DNA of 11,038 bases from Thiotrichales bacterium (lineage in GTDB: Bacteria; Pseudomonadota; Gammaproteobacteria; UWMA-0217): NCBI GenBank assembly GCA_024763135.1, contig JANTGD010000085.1:1-11038 (forward strand). Direction: 5' to 3'. The notes beneath the pieces are model-generated. The model was not told the origin of the DNA. It saw nothing but the letters and a program-made list of their open reading frames with translations, and did no database searches. Below, in pieces: positions 1 to 6,227 of the stretch (its first letter is position 1; every line of letters starts with the position of its first letter). Position numbers and translations under genes: made by a program.

Positions 1-95
1 TTGCCAAGGACGCTGCCATTGCCTGCGCACTGCGCCTTGATGCGCAGCATCACAAAAGCGCTGAGTCCGTCATTTTAAACTGGACGAGGTACTAG
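1..95 (+). CDS. Possible 3' end of an upstream gene (partial, unidentified)
   Basis: Reading from base 3, one frame stays open for 30 codons and stops at TAG 93-95. The predicted tail is rich in Ala with charged residues (begins AKDAAIACALRLD, ends ILNWTRY). Its codons mostly end in G or C, like the neighbouring genes, whereas frame 2 stops early (37-39). A 30-codon open frame is not rare by chance, so this is a weak call. I cannot assign a family. In many nif clusters the gene before nifE is nifK, nifT or nifY, but nothing visible here identifies any of them. Confidence 0.35.
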   Translation, partial: AKDAAIACALRLDAQHHKSAESVILNWTRY

Positions 96-375
96 ATAGA
101 CGGTGTGATCTGCACAGGCCGTGGCGATGCGCGAACTGCCTTGCTGTCGAAACTTCCTGGCTTGCGATGCGGTGATCGTCGAATCAATATTTTCAGTCCC
201 CCCCCCATGATTTTGCCTCATGTCCAATACGCCATTTGGGTTGCTGTGGTGCTGTTTACGCAGGTCGATGAGGGGCGATCTATGGTGTTCGATACGCCAC
301 TGGTCCACGGCGCTTTGTCGCGTTTGCTACAGAGGTTTGTGCTGCCTAATGGTTGAAAAATCAGGGAGATAGTTT
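96..375. other. Non-coding upstream region of nifE
   Basis: About 280 bases with no convincing gene. Open frames exist on both strands (105-356 on +, 75-308 on -), but neither has a good ribosome binding site or a recognisable domain. The + strand one runs across the activator site. A run of nine C lies at 198-206. A near match to the NifA half-site pattern (TGT-N10-ACG) is at 245-260, upstream of the perfect site at 316-331. The region is best read as the regulatory space of the nifE promoter. Confidence 0.55.
316..331 (+). promoter_or_regulatory. NifA-type upstream activator sequence (TGT-N10-ACA)
   Basis: TGT at 316-318 and ACA at 329-331 are separated by exactly ten bases, which is the consensus NifA binding site. 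Its centre is about 80 bases before the transcription start predicted from the -24/-12 promoter at 376-392, inside the usual working distance for enhancer-bound NifA. A weaker site with ACG in place of ACA lies at 245-260. A single TGT-N10-ACA match can occur by chance; the call rests on its pairing with a well-formed sigma-54 promoter before nifE. Confidence 0.7.
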
Positions 376-392
376 TTGGCATGCGGTTTGCT
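376..392 (+). promoter_or_regulatory. Sigma-54 (-24/-12) promoter of the nifE operon
   Basis: The sequence TTGGCATGCGGTTTGCT has GG at 378-379 and GC at 390-391 with exactly ten bases between them. It matches the consensus TTGGCACG-N4-TTGCT at all but one conserved base (T for C in the -24 block). Transcription should start near 402-404, leaving a leader of about 26 bases before nifE. With the activator site 47 bases upstream, this points to NifA/RpoN control of the whole run from nifE onward. Confidence 0.82.
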
Positions 393-428
393 CAGGGAGT
401 ACTAACGCCCAGCAGACAGACCAGGAAA

Positions 429-1835
429 ATGAAACAGAAAGATATTGCTGCATTATTGGATGAGCCGGCCTGTTCCCACAATAAAAAATCCAAGTCCGGT
501 TGCGCTAAACCCAAACCCGGTGCAACGGCGGGGGGCTGTGCGTTTGATGGCGCGCAGATCGCATTGTTACCCATTGCCGATGTGGCACATATTGTTCATG
601 GCTCGATAGCCTGCGCGGGCAGCTCCTGGGATAACCGGGGTACGCGCTCGAGCGGGCCACGCCTGTTTAAAATCGGTATGACGACCGATATGACCGAGCA
701 GGATGTGATTATGGGGCGAGGTGAAAAACGCTTGTTCCATTCGATTAAGCAGGCCATCGATTCTTACTCACCTGCCGCAGTATTCGTTTACAACACCTGT
801 GTGCCCGCATTGATAGGTGACGATGTGGAAGCGGTGTGCAAGGCGGCGGAGGAACGCTGGGGCACGCCAGTGGTGCCAGTGGATTCAGCAGGATTTTACG
901 GGACGAAAAACCTCGGCAACCGCATTGCGGGGGAGACCATGGTGAAATATGTCTGTGGCACGCGGGAGCCCGATCCGTTGCCCGCGACAGCGCAGCGTCC
1001 TGGTATAAAAGTGCACGATATTACGCTGACCGGCGAATATAATATCGCGGGTGAATTATGGCATGTGCTGCCGCTGCTCGATGAGCTGGGGCTGCGCGTG
1101 CTGTGTACCTTGTCGGGGGATGCGCGCTATCGGGAAGTGCAGACCATGCATCGCTCCGAAGTCAATATGATGGTTTGTTCCAAGGCCATGATCAATGTGG
1201 CGCGCAAGTTGGAAGACGCCTTTGGCACACCTTGGTTCGAGGGTAGTTTTTATGGCGTGGGTGATGTGTCTCAAGCGTTGCGGGATATTGCGCGCTTGAT
1301 CGATGATCCTGATTTGACGGCGCGCACCGAAGCGCTGATTACCCGGGAAGAGGCGCGCGTGCATGCGGCGCTGGAACCCTGGCGTGAAAAGCTCACCGGC
1401 AAAAAAGTCCTGCTCTATACCGGCGGCGTGAAATCCTGGTCGATTATTGCCGCATTGCAGGATCTGGGCATGGAGGTTGTCGCCACCGGGACAAAAAAAT
1501 CCACCGAAGAAGACAAAGCCAGAATCCGTGAGCTCATGGGTAAAGAGGCAGTGATGCTCGAAGACGGTAACCCACGTGCTTTGATCGACATTGTGCGGCA
1601 AAACAACGTGGATATTCTGATTGCCGGCGGACGGAATATGTACACGGCGCTCAAGGCGCGGCTGCCATTTCTCGATATCAATCAGGAAAGAGAGTTTGGT
1701 TATGCCGGTTACATGGGCATGGTGGAACTCGCCCGGCAGCTGCATTTGACCATCAGCAGTCCGATCTGGTCGAGCGTCAGAGCCACGCCGCCCTGGCGAA
1801 ACCCGTCTAAGTCGTCTGCGGAGGCTGCCGCATGA
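429..1835 (+). CDS. nifE: NifE, FeMo-cofactor scaffold subunit alpha
   Basis: NifE pairs with NifN to form the cytoplasmic NifE2N2 scaffold on which NifB-co is converted to a FeMo-co precursor. The protein is 468 residues, the family's usual length. It begins MKQKDIAALLDEPACSHNKK, as known NifE proteins do. Cys37, Cys62 and Cys124 (in YNTCVPALIG) fall at the positions that hold the [4Fe-4S] cluster in A. vinelandii NifE. Cys250 (MMVCSKAM) is at the position equivalent to the NifD cofactor ligand. The motifs LLYTGGVKSWS and DINQEREFGYAGY are typical. ATG 381 is rejected as start because it lies inside the -24 promoter element; ATG 429 has AGGA at 423-426, rather close. Ser59 replaces the Pro usual in HGPIACAG. 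The stop overlaps the nifN start (ATGA). Confidence 0.97.
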   Translation: MKQKDIAALLDEPACSHNKKSKSGCAKPKPGATAGGCAFDGAQIALLPIADVAHIVHGSIACAGSSWDNRGTRSSGPRLFKIGMTTDMTEQDVIMGRGEKRLFHSIKQAIDSYSPAAVFVYNTCVPALIGDDVEAVCKAAEERWGTPVVPVDSAGFYGTKNLGNRIAGETMVKYVCGTREPDPLPATAQRPGIKVHDITLTGEYNIAGELWHVLPLLDELGLRVLCTLSGDARYREVQTMHRSEVNMMVCSKAMINVARKLEDAFGTPWFEGSFYGVGDVSQALRDIARLIDDPDLTARTEALITREEARVHAALEPWREKLTGKKVLLYTGGVKSWSIIAALQDLGMEVVATGTKKSTEEDKARIRELMGKEAVMLEDGNPRALIDIVRQNNVDILIAGGRNMYTALKARLPFLDINQEREFGYAGYMGMVELARQLHLTISSPIWSSVRATPPWRNPSKSSAEAAA

Positions 1836-3256
1836 CCGAGATTATCAAACGTAAAAAAGCCCTCTCGGTCAGCCCGCTCAAAGCCAGCCAGACGATCGGT
1901 GCGGCGCTGGCTTTTCTCGGGTTTTATCGGGCCATGCCGATGTTACATGGCTCTCAGGGCTGCACGGCATTCGGTAAAGTCTTTTTTGTACGCCATTTTC
2001 GTGAGCCGGTGCCCTTGCAGACCACGGCCATGGATCAGGTCACCACGGTGCTCGGGTCAGAGGACAGCGTGGTCGAAGGTCTGAAGGTCATTGCAGAGAA
2101 AAATCAACCCGCATTGATCGGTGTGCCTACCACAGGACTCTCCGAGACTCAGGGCAGCGATGTGGTGATGGCGACCAAACAGTTTCGCCAAAAATATCCT
2201 GAATTTGATGCGATTCCGGTGGTGCCGGTTTCGACACCGGACTATAGCGGCTGCCTGGAAACTGGTTTTGCCAAAGCGGTGGAGGCGATTATTCGCACGC
2301 TCGTGCCACCGGCGGATCAGGCGGGCAGCCAACCCGGTCGGCGACGCCACCAGGTCAATATTCTGGTCGGTTCGAGCCTCACACCGGGCGATCTGGAAGA
2401 GCTGAAGGACATGGTCGAGGCATTCGGATTACGCCCGGTCGTAATACCGGATTTATCCGATTCTCTGGATGGTCATCTGGGGGAAGATGAATTTTCCCCA
2501 TTGACCATTGGTGGTACCGATGTCGGCGAATTGAATACCCTTGGCGATGCTGCGGCGACCCTCGTTATTGGCCCTTCGTTAAATAAAGCGGCGGATAGCC
2601 TCAAAGAATTGACGGGCGTGCCGGATTTTCGATTTGCGCATTTAATCGGGCTGGAAGCGGTAGACCAGTTTCTGGCTGCTTTGCATGAGATATCCGGCGA
2701 ACCAGTGCCCGCTAAGCTGGAGCGACAACGCGCCCAATTACAGGACGCAATGCTCGATGCGCATTTTATGCTGGGCATGGCGCGTGTGGCGATTGCAGCG
2801 GATCCGGACTTACTGCTTGCGCTGAGCGACTGGTTGTCCAGCATGGGCGCCGAGACAGTTGCCGCCGTAGCACCCAGCAATGCGCCATCGCTCAAGCGGG
2901 TCGCTGCCGCACAGGTCAAGATCGGCGATCTCGAGGATTTAGAATTATTGGCCAAAGCGCATCAGGCAGAAGTTTTGATCACCAATTCACACGGGGTGGA
3001 AACGTCGCTGCGCTTGGGCATCCCGCTACTACGGGCCGGTTTTCCGCAATACGATACCTTAGGTGGTTACCAAAAGACCTGGATTGGTTATCGCGGCACA
3101 CGCCAGATTTGTTTCGATCTGGCCAATATTATGCTCACCCTGGAAAAGGGGGAGATTCACCCTTATCGCTCAATTTACGCACAGAAACCGGAATATCAGG
3201 AGGCCGAACAACATGCCCCTACAACGGCGACTCCAGCTGGTGGGTTGCAACACTGA
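1832..3256 (+). CDS. nifN: NifN, FeMo-cofactor scaffold subunit beta
   Basis: NifN is the partner of NifE in the cofactor-maturation scaffold and is homologous to NifK. The 474-residue protein starts MTEIIKRKKALSVSPLKASQ and continues into the family signature FYRAMPMLHGSQGCTAFGKV. Cys44 in that motif matches the NifN Cys that completes the shared [4Fe-4S] cluster with NifE. Further typical segments are GSEDSVVEGL near residue 75, VPTTGLSETQGSDV near 100 and VSTPDYSGCLETGF near 140. The start codon overlaps the nifE stop (ATGA, 1832-1835), so translation is coupled. The 3' end overlaps the start of nifX by 44 bases. The C-terminal tail after about residue 455 (QEAEQHAPTTATPAGGLQH) is low in conserved character. 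Confidence 0.96.
   Translation: MTEIIKRKKALSVSPLKASQTIGAALAFLGFYRAMPMLHGSQGCTAFGKVFFVRHFREPVPLQTTAMDQVTTVLGSEDSVVEGLKVIAEKNQPALIGVPTTGLSETQGSDVVMATKQFRQKYPEFDAIPVVPVSTPDYSGCLETGFAKAVEAIIRTLVPPADQAGSQPGRRRHQVNILVGSSLTPGDLEELKDMVEAFGLRPVVIPDLSDSLDGHLGEDEFSPLTIGGTDVGELNTLGDAAATLVIGPSLNKAADSLKELTGVPDFRFAHLIGLEAVDQFLAALHEISGEPVPAKLERQRAQLQDAMLDAHFMLGMARVAIAADPDLLLALSDWLSSMGAETVAAVAPSNAPSLKRVAAAQVKIGDLEDLELLAKAHQAEVLITNSHGVETSLRLGIPLLRAGFPQYDTLGGYQKTWIGYRGTRQICFDLANIMLTLEKGEIHPYRSIYAQKPEYQEAEQHAPTTATPAGGLQH
3198..3203 (+). promoter_or_regulatory. Ribosome binding site deciding the nifX start
   Basis: AGGAGG, a full Shine-Dalgarno sequence, lies inside the nifN coding region nine bases before ATG 3213. 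It favours this upstream start over ATG 3267, which has only TGAGGA at 3253-3258. Confidence 0.7.
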
Positions 3257-3698
3257 GGACCAGTGGATGACAACTGCTTTAAAGGTTGCTTTTGCGACCA
3301 GTGATATGAAAACCGTCGACCAACATTTTGGCGCAGCAAAATCCTTTGCCGTGTATGCCGTCGATCAGGACAACGCCTGTGTGGTGGAGGCCAATCAATT
3401 CGGTCAACTGGCGATGGATGGTAATGAAGACAAGCTCGCAGCGAAAATACAAGCGCTCGAGGGATGCATTGCCGTGTATGCCCAGGCCATCGGTGGGTCG
3501 GCCATTACCCAATTGAAAAACAAAGGGATTCAGCCGGTCAAAGTGTCCCCGGGCGCGCAGATCTCTGATTTGGTTGAATCGCTGCAGGATGAGTTACGCC
3601 AGGGTCCGAGCAGTTGGCTGGCCAAAGCGATTGCCGCGACCATGCCCGCTAACCCTAAACGTTTCGATGAAATGGAAGCCGAGGGGTGGGAGGAGTAA
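3213..3698 (+). CDS. nifX: NifX, NifB-co/FeMo-co precursor carrier protein
   Basis: NifX binds NifB-co and the maturing cofactor and passes them to or from NifEN. The 161-residue reading has the dinitrogenase iron-molybdenum cofactor-binding domain from about residue 22: KVAFATSDMKTVDQHFGAAK, then the NEDKLAAKIQALEGC segment and a C-terminal RFDEMEAEGWEE like other NifX proteins. I choose ATG 3213 because it has a full AGGAGG site. Its N-terminal leader (MPLQRRLQLVGCNTEDQW) also resembles the leaders of Klebsiella NifX (MPPINRQFDMV...) and Azotobacter NifX (MSSPTRQLQVL...) as I remember them. The shorter reading from ATG 3267 (MTTALKVAF) would be 143 residues. With the longer start, nifX overlaps nifN by 44 bases. 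Confidence 0.93.
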   Translation: MPLQRRLQLVGCNTEDQWMTTALKVAFATSDMKTVDQHFGAAKSFAVYAVDQDNACVVEANQFGQLAMDGNEDKLAAKIQALEGCIAVYAQAIGGSAITQLKNKGIQPVKVSPGAQISDLVESLQDELRQGPSSWLAKAIAATMPANPKRFDEMEAEGWEE

Positions 3699-3704
3699 TC
3701 GCGC

Positions 3705-4184
3705 ATGTTAGAGGAAACCGTCACAGTAGTTGCGGTACAGGGTGATTATCTGCTCGCTGAGTCGCAGACCCGCAGCAGTTGTTCTCACTGTGGTTCTGCA
3801 AGCAGTTGTTCAACGTCGGTTATTGCAAAATTATTTGGCGAAAAAAAGAACTTATTGCGTCTGCCCAATAGTCTCGAGGCACGCCAGGGTGATCGCGTGG
3901 TGATTGGAATACCCGATGATTTATTGGTGCGCGCATCGCTGTGGGCTTATCTGTTACCGCTGCTGAGCATGATTATTGCGACCTTGGTCGGTAACCAGAT
4001 CGGAGCAGGGGACGGAGCGCAAGTACTGTTTGCTCTGGCTGGGTTGGCCGGGGGTTTTATATTGCAGCGCCGCTACACCCAGGGAGAAAAATCCAGACAA
4101 CAGTTTGAACCCAAATTATTACGCATCGCCGGGATTGAACCGGTGAAGCTAGAAATGCCAAAACGTTACGGGAGCGTATCATGA
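3705..4184 (+). CDS. RseC/MucC-family (SoxR-reducing system type) membrane protein
   Basis: The 159-residue protein has the RseC layout. An N-terminal soluble part holds a Cys cluster (Cys26, Cys29, Cys35 in SSCSHCGSASSC) and a QGDRVVIGIP segment near residue 61. Two membrane segments follow, about 77-96 (LWAYLLPLLSMIIATLVG) and 105-120, with a polar C-terminal tail. RseC proteins work with the Rsx/Rnf electron-transport complex in keeping SoxR reduced. Here the gene sits between nifX and the DUF269 gene, with AGGAG at 3691-3695 before its start and an ATGA overlap with the next gene, so it is built into the nif operon. I infer a role in nitrogenase electron supply or in maintenance of an Rnf pump encoded elsewhere. 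The family call is by pattern; the nif role is inference. Confidence 0.8.
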   Translation: MLEETVTVVAVQGDYLLAESQTRSSCSHCGSASSCSTSVIAKLFGEKKNLLRLPNSLEARQGDRVVIGIPDDLLVRASLWAYLLPLLSMIIATLVGNQIGAGDGAQVLFALAGLAGGFILQRRYTQGEKSRQQFEPKLLRIAGIEPVKLEMPKRYGSVS

Positions 4185-4654
4185 CTGAAGCCGCGTTATC
4201 GATTGCCGAAAACGATCCAGAACTCGAATCCGATTTTGCCAAAGAAATGGTCCGCCAAATGCGCGCCATTGATACTTATGGCACTTATGATGAGTGGTCG
4301 GTGGAGCAAATACTCGAGCCATTTATTCTTACCAAGGAGAAAAAACGCGAGATTCCGGTAATCGGTGATCCGGACGAAATTACCATGTCACGCGTAAAAG
4401 CTTATTACAACGCCTTGTCCGCTATGATCGAAAAAGAGTGTGGGCTGATGGCAGTGCCGATGATCAATCTGACTCACGAAGGGTTCGGACGTGCGCTGAT
4501 TACTGTAGGCAAATTGATTGTGGTGGACAAGACGTTGCGGGATGTGCATCGCTTCGGTTTTCCAAGTTTGGCAAAAATGAAAGCAGAGACCGACAAACTG
4601 GTCTCCAAGGCTTTGGAAACCGTGCGGAAATATCCGGAGCCTGCGGGCGAATAA
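4181..4654 (+). CDS. NifX-associated nitrogen fixation protein (DUF269)
   Basis: A 157-residue soluble protein of the DUF269 family, found almost only beside nifX in nif clusters and tied to FeMo-co assembly or delivery, though its exact role is unsettled. The N-terminal half carries FAKEMVRQMRAIDTYGTYDEW (about residues 24-44) followed by EQILEPFILTKEKKREIPVIGDPD. The C-terminal half has ALSAMIEKECGLM, MINLTHEGFGRALITVGKLIVVDKTLRDVHRFGF and a helical tail. These are the family's usual conserved blocks, and length is typical. The start codon overlaps the stop of the RseC-family gene (ATGA), so it is probably translated by coupling. A 143-base gap follows. Confidence 0.93.
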   Translation: MTEAALSIAENDPELESDFAKEMVRQMRAIDTYGTYDEWSVEQILEPFILTKEKKREIPVIGDPDEITMSRVKAYYNALSAMIEKECGLMAVPMINLTHEGFGRALITVGKLIVVDKTLRDVHRFGFPSLAKMKAETDKLVSKALETVRKYPEPAGE

Positions 4655-4656
4655 CG

Positions 4657-4686
4657 ATCCACCGGTTCGACCTCCCGCGGGTGGAT
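4657..4686 (+). repeat. Hairpin in the only sizeable gap of the nif operon
   Basis: ATCCACC at 4657-4663 is complementary to GGTGGAT at 4680-4686, and inside the loop GGT 4664-4666 can pair with ACC 4670-4672 around TCG. It begins two bases after the stop of the DUF269 gene. No run of T follows, so it is not a classical intrinsic terminator. It could be an mRNA processing or stabilising structure, or partly attenuate transcription toward the ferredoxin genes. The remainder of the gap to 4797 holds no gene and no correctly spaced -24/-12 promoter that I can see. Confidence 0.4.
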
Positions 4687-4797
4687 ATCAAGCGTTGCAT
4701 AAATGCTGACAGGTGTTTACATCCTCACCATCCCTTCCACCGTTGAGGGCAAAGGGATAATAGCACTGCATTGTTTTTGAAAATCTGGAGTAAATCA

Positions 4798-5022
4798 ATG
4801 ACTGAAGAAGAATTGAAAGCCATGCACAAGGCCGTAAAAAAGGCCAAGCGCATTGCGAGCGAAAAAGCCAGTGAATTACATGATCTGGTTGAAGACCGCC
4901 TGCCTGCGGCCTATGAGGATATCCCGGCCGTGGCTCAGGCAACTTACGATGCCTGTCAGGCCTGGGCAGAAGCCAACGAGGCTTACAAGGCGGCTGAAGC
5001 GCAGATGACCGAGGAAAGTTGA
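4798..5022 (+). CDS. CCE_0567/DUF683-family nif-associated small protein
   Basis: A 74-residue, highly helical protein with heptad-like Ala, Lys and Glu content (begins MTEEELKAMHKAVKKAKRIA, then ASELHDLVEDRLPAAYEDIP, then AQATYDACQAWAEANEAY). This is the DUF683/CCE_0567 family, which regularly follows the DUF269 gene in nif clusters; its biochemical role is not established. ATG 4798 is chosen because CTGGAG at 4785-4790 is well spaced, and an upstream in-frame TTG at 4771 is not preceded by a site. The gene ends one base before the ferredoxin start codon, so the two are co-translated. Confidence 0.88.
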   Translation: MTEEELKAMHKAVKKAKRIASEKASELHDLVEDRLPAAYEDIPAVAQATYDACQAWAEANEAYKAAEAQMTEES

Positions 5023-5023
5023 G

Positions 5024-5362
5024 ATGTCGATGATCACTGGACTGACGCGTGGGGGAGAAGCGTATATCCCCGAGTTTGTCGCGGACCTCAATCAGAATAA
5101 TTGCATCGGTTGTGGACGTTGTTTCAAGGTCTGCCCCCGGGATGTGTTTGATTTGGTCGAACGAGAGGACGTGGAAGAATTATCCGCCGATGATGATTAC
5201 GATGACGATGATTATGGCGATGATGACGATGGCGGATTTTCTGATGATACAGCCATGGTCATGAACCTGAAAAATGCGCTCGATTGTATTGGTTGTGGCG
5301 CCTGTGCGCGGATTTGTCCTAAAAAATGCTTTACCCATGAGCCTTTGACTGCGGCAGGATAG
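5024..5362 (+). CDS. fdxB: Nif-specific ferredoxin III, 2x[4Fe-4S]
   Basis: A 112-residue bacterial-type ferredoxin with two cluster motifs: Cys27-x2-Cys30-x2-Cys33-x3-Cys37 (CIGCGRCFKVCP) and Cys88-x2-Cys91-x2-Cys94-x3-Cys98 (CIGCGACARICP), plus an extra Cys102. The N-terminal MSMITGLTRGGEAYIPEF and the C-terminal KKCFTHEPL are typical of the nif-specific ferredoxin III family (FdxB). The two motifs are separated by an unusually acidic loop at about residues 52-75 made mostly of Asp with Tyr and Gly. The protein probably delivers electrons to nitrogenase or to cofactor assembly. GAGGAAAG at 5011-5018 precedes the start by five bases. The symbol is by family similarity; naming of nif ferredoxins varies between species. 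Confidence 0.88.
   Translation: MSMITGLTRGGEAYIPEFVADLNQNNCIGCGRCFKVCPRDVFDLVEREDVEELSADDDYDDDDYGDDDDGGFSDDTAMVMNLKNALDCIGCGACARICPKKCFTHEPLTAAG
5190..5235 (+). repeat. Asp-codon tract coding the acidic loop of the ferredoxin
   Basis: A stretch dominated by GAT and GAC codons, broken by TAC/TAT and GGC, encodes the acidic linker between the two cluster motifs. The near-triplet repetition could allow in-frame expansion or contraction without harming either cluster motif. Confidence 0.55.
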
Positions 5363-5372
5363 GAGTGTAACG

Positions 5373-5699
5373 ATGCCAAAACCAGAAAAACACGTATTTG
5401 TCTGTGTACAAAACCGACCAGATGGACATCCCCGGCCTGCCTGCGCGCAACATGACAGCACGGCTGTGGCCGATGAATTTTTCCGCCAGCTGGAAAAGCG
5501 TCAGTTATTCAGCAAAGTTCAGGTGACCACCACAGGTTGTCTGGGCCCTTGCAGTGAAGGACCGACCGTGCTCGTCTATCCTGAAGGGGTCATGTATCGC
5601 AAGGTTACGCCCGCAGATGTGGGAGAAATCTTCGATACACACCTGGTGAATGATCAGCCCGTGGAACGTCTGCTGATGCCGACGATGTTTTGGGGATAA
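5373..5699 (+). CDS. Thioredoxin-like [2Fe-2S] ferredoxin
   Basis: A 108-residue protein with Cys11, Cys24, Cys56 and Cys60, i.e. C-x12-C-x31-C-x3-C, the ligand spacing of thioredoxin-fold [2Fe-2S] ferredoxins (Clostridium pasteurianum 2Fe Fd, Aquifex Fd1, Azotobacter Shethna protein I). The surrounding motifs fit: HVFVCVQNRPDGHPRPAC at the first pair and TTTGCLGPCSEGPTVLVYPE at the second. C. pasteurianum 2Fe Fd is known to interact with the nitrogenase MoFe protein, so a role in nitrogenase electron transfer or protection is reasonable here. AGGAG at 5361-5365 lies seven bases before the start, ten bases after the preceding ferredoxin gene. The pairing of two different ferredoxin types suggests separate electron-transfer steps. 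Confidence 0.9.
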   Translation: MPKPEKHVFVCVQNRPDGHPRPACAQHDSTAVADEFFRQLEKRQLFSKVQVTTTGCLGPCSEGPTVLVYPEGVMYRKVTPADVGEIFDTHLVNDQPVERLLMPTMFWG

Positions 5700-5708
5700 C
5701 TAGCCGTG

Positions 5709-5714
5709 CAGGAG
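5709..5714 (+). promoter_or_regulatory. Ribosome binding site deciding a GTG start at 5721
   Basis: CAGGAG lies six bases before GTG 5721. The in-frame GTG at 5706 sits just upstream of this site and has none of its own, so 5721 is the likely start of the downstream gene. Confidence 0.6.
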
Positions 5715-5720
5715 TCGCTA

Positions 5721-6227
5721 GTGGGGTCAGACAATCTTAGCCATTTCGTTCGTCACGAAGTGCAATTCGGCTTTGGGCTGAAACCCGAAGTGGATGCACA
5801 TTTACAGCGTGCCGCCGCACAGGTCGCCACGCGTGCGACGTCGCTTGAAGAATTGACGGCTGCACGTCGCTGTGCACCGGACCAGCTTGAGGTGCTGGTG
5901 GCGTTGTATAAATTTCATTTTTATCAAGGCGACACAGAACTTGCCAAGGATCTCGTGTTTCAAACCCTCATCAAGGCGTCCAAGCAAGGCGGTTTCGCTT
6001 TCAACTGGGGAGAGTTGGGCCCAGACTCAGCGGCCTGGGAGGATCCTCGCAGTCCTGCGCGTATCTACCTTTATAGTCTGAAAGCACTGGCATTTATTCG
6101 CTTGCGCGAAGACGATCCAGTAGAGGCGGCGGAGCTGCTTGCTACGCTTAAACGCTTGGATCCGCAGGATGTCGTGGGAGCGGATGTCATTCGGGATCTA
6201 CTCGAAGGAGTATGCAGCGATGACTGA
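5721..6227 (+). CDS. Nif-cluster protein of unknown function with TPR-like helices
   Basis: A 168-residue soluble protein, counting from GTG 5721. I do not recognise a named family. Two helix-turn-helix segments look like tetratricopeptide repeats: about residues 41-87 (SLEELTAARRCAPDQLEVLV, then FHFYQGDTELAKDLVFQTL) and about 113-150 (RIYLYSLKALAFIRLREDDP, then AAELLATLKRLDP). Between them lies an aromatic loop (GFAFNWGELGP). There are only two Cys and no metal motif. A scaffold or protein-interaction role is the plain inference. It starts 21 bases after the [2Fe-2S] ferredoxin stop and overlaps the next gene by eight bases, so the three are very likely one translation unit. Confidence 0.75.
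   Translation: MGSDNLSHFVRHEVQFGFGLKPEVDAHLQRAAAQVATRATSLEELTAARRCAPDQLEVLVALYKFHFYQGDTELAKDLVFQTLIKASKQGGFAFNWGELGPDSAAWEDPRSPARIYLYSLKALAFIRLREDDPVEAAELLATLKRLDPQDVVGADVIRDLLEGVCSDD

Noticed and set aside
83..95. The 13-base word GACGAGGTACTAG occurs here and again at 7364-7376, near both edges of the nif block, suggesting attachment-site repeats.
   Set aside because: About one 13-base match is expected by chance in an 11 kb window, and the flanking bases on both sides differ. No integrase is present.
105..356. An 83-codon frame on + and a 77-codon frame on - (75-308) upstream of nifE.
   Set aside because: They overlap each other and the activator site region, lack ribosome binding sites and show no domain I can recognise.
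1056..1745. A 229-codon open frame on the - strand inside nifE.
   Set aside because: It is antisense to a clearly identified nifE with conserved Cys ligands; its His-rich composition is typical of a shadow frame.
4682..4700. TGGATATCAAGCGTTGCAT resembles a second sigma-54 promoter before the DUF683 gene.
   Set aside because: The GG to GC spacing is twelve bases; sigma-54 promoters need ten with very little tolerance.
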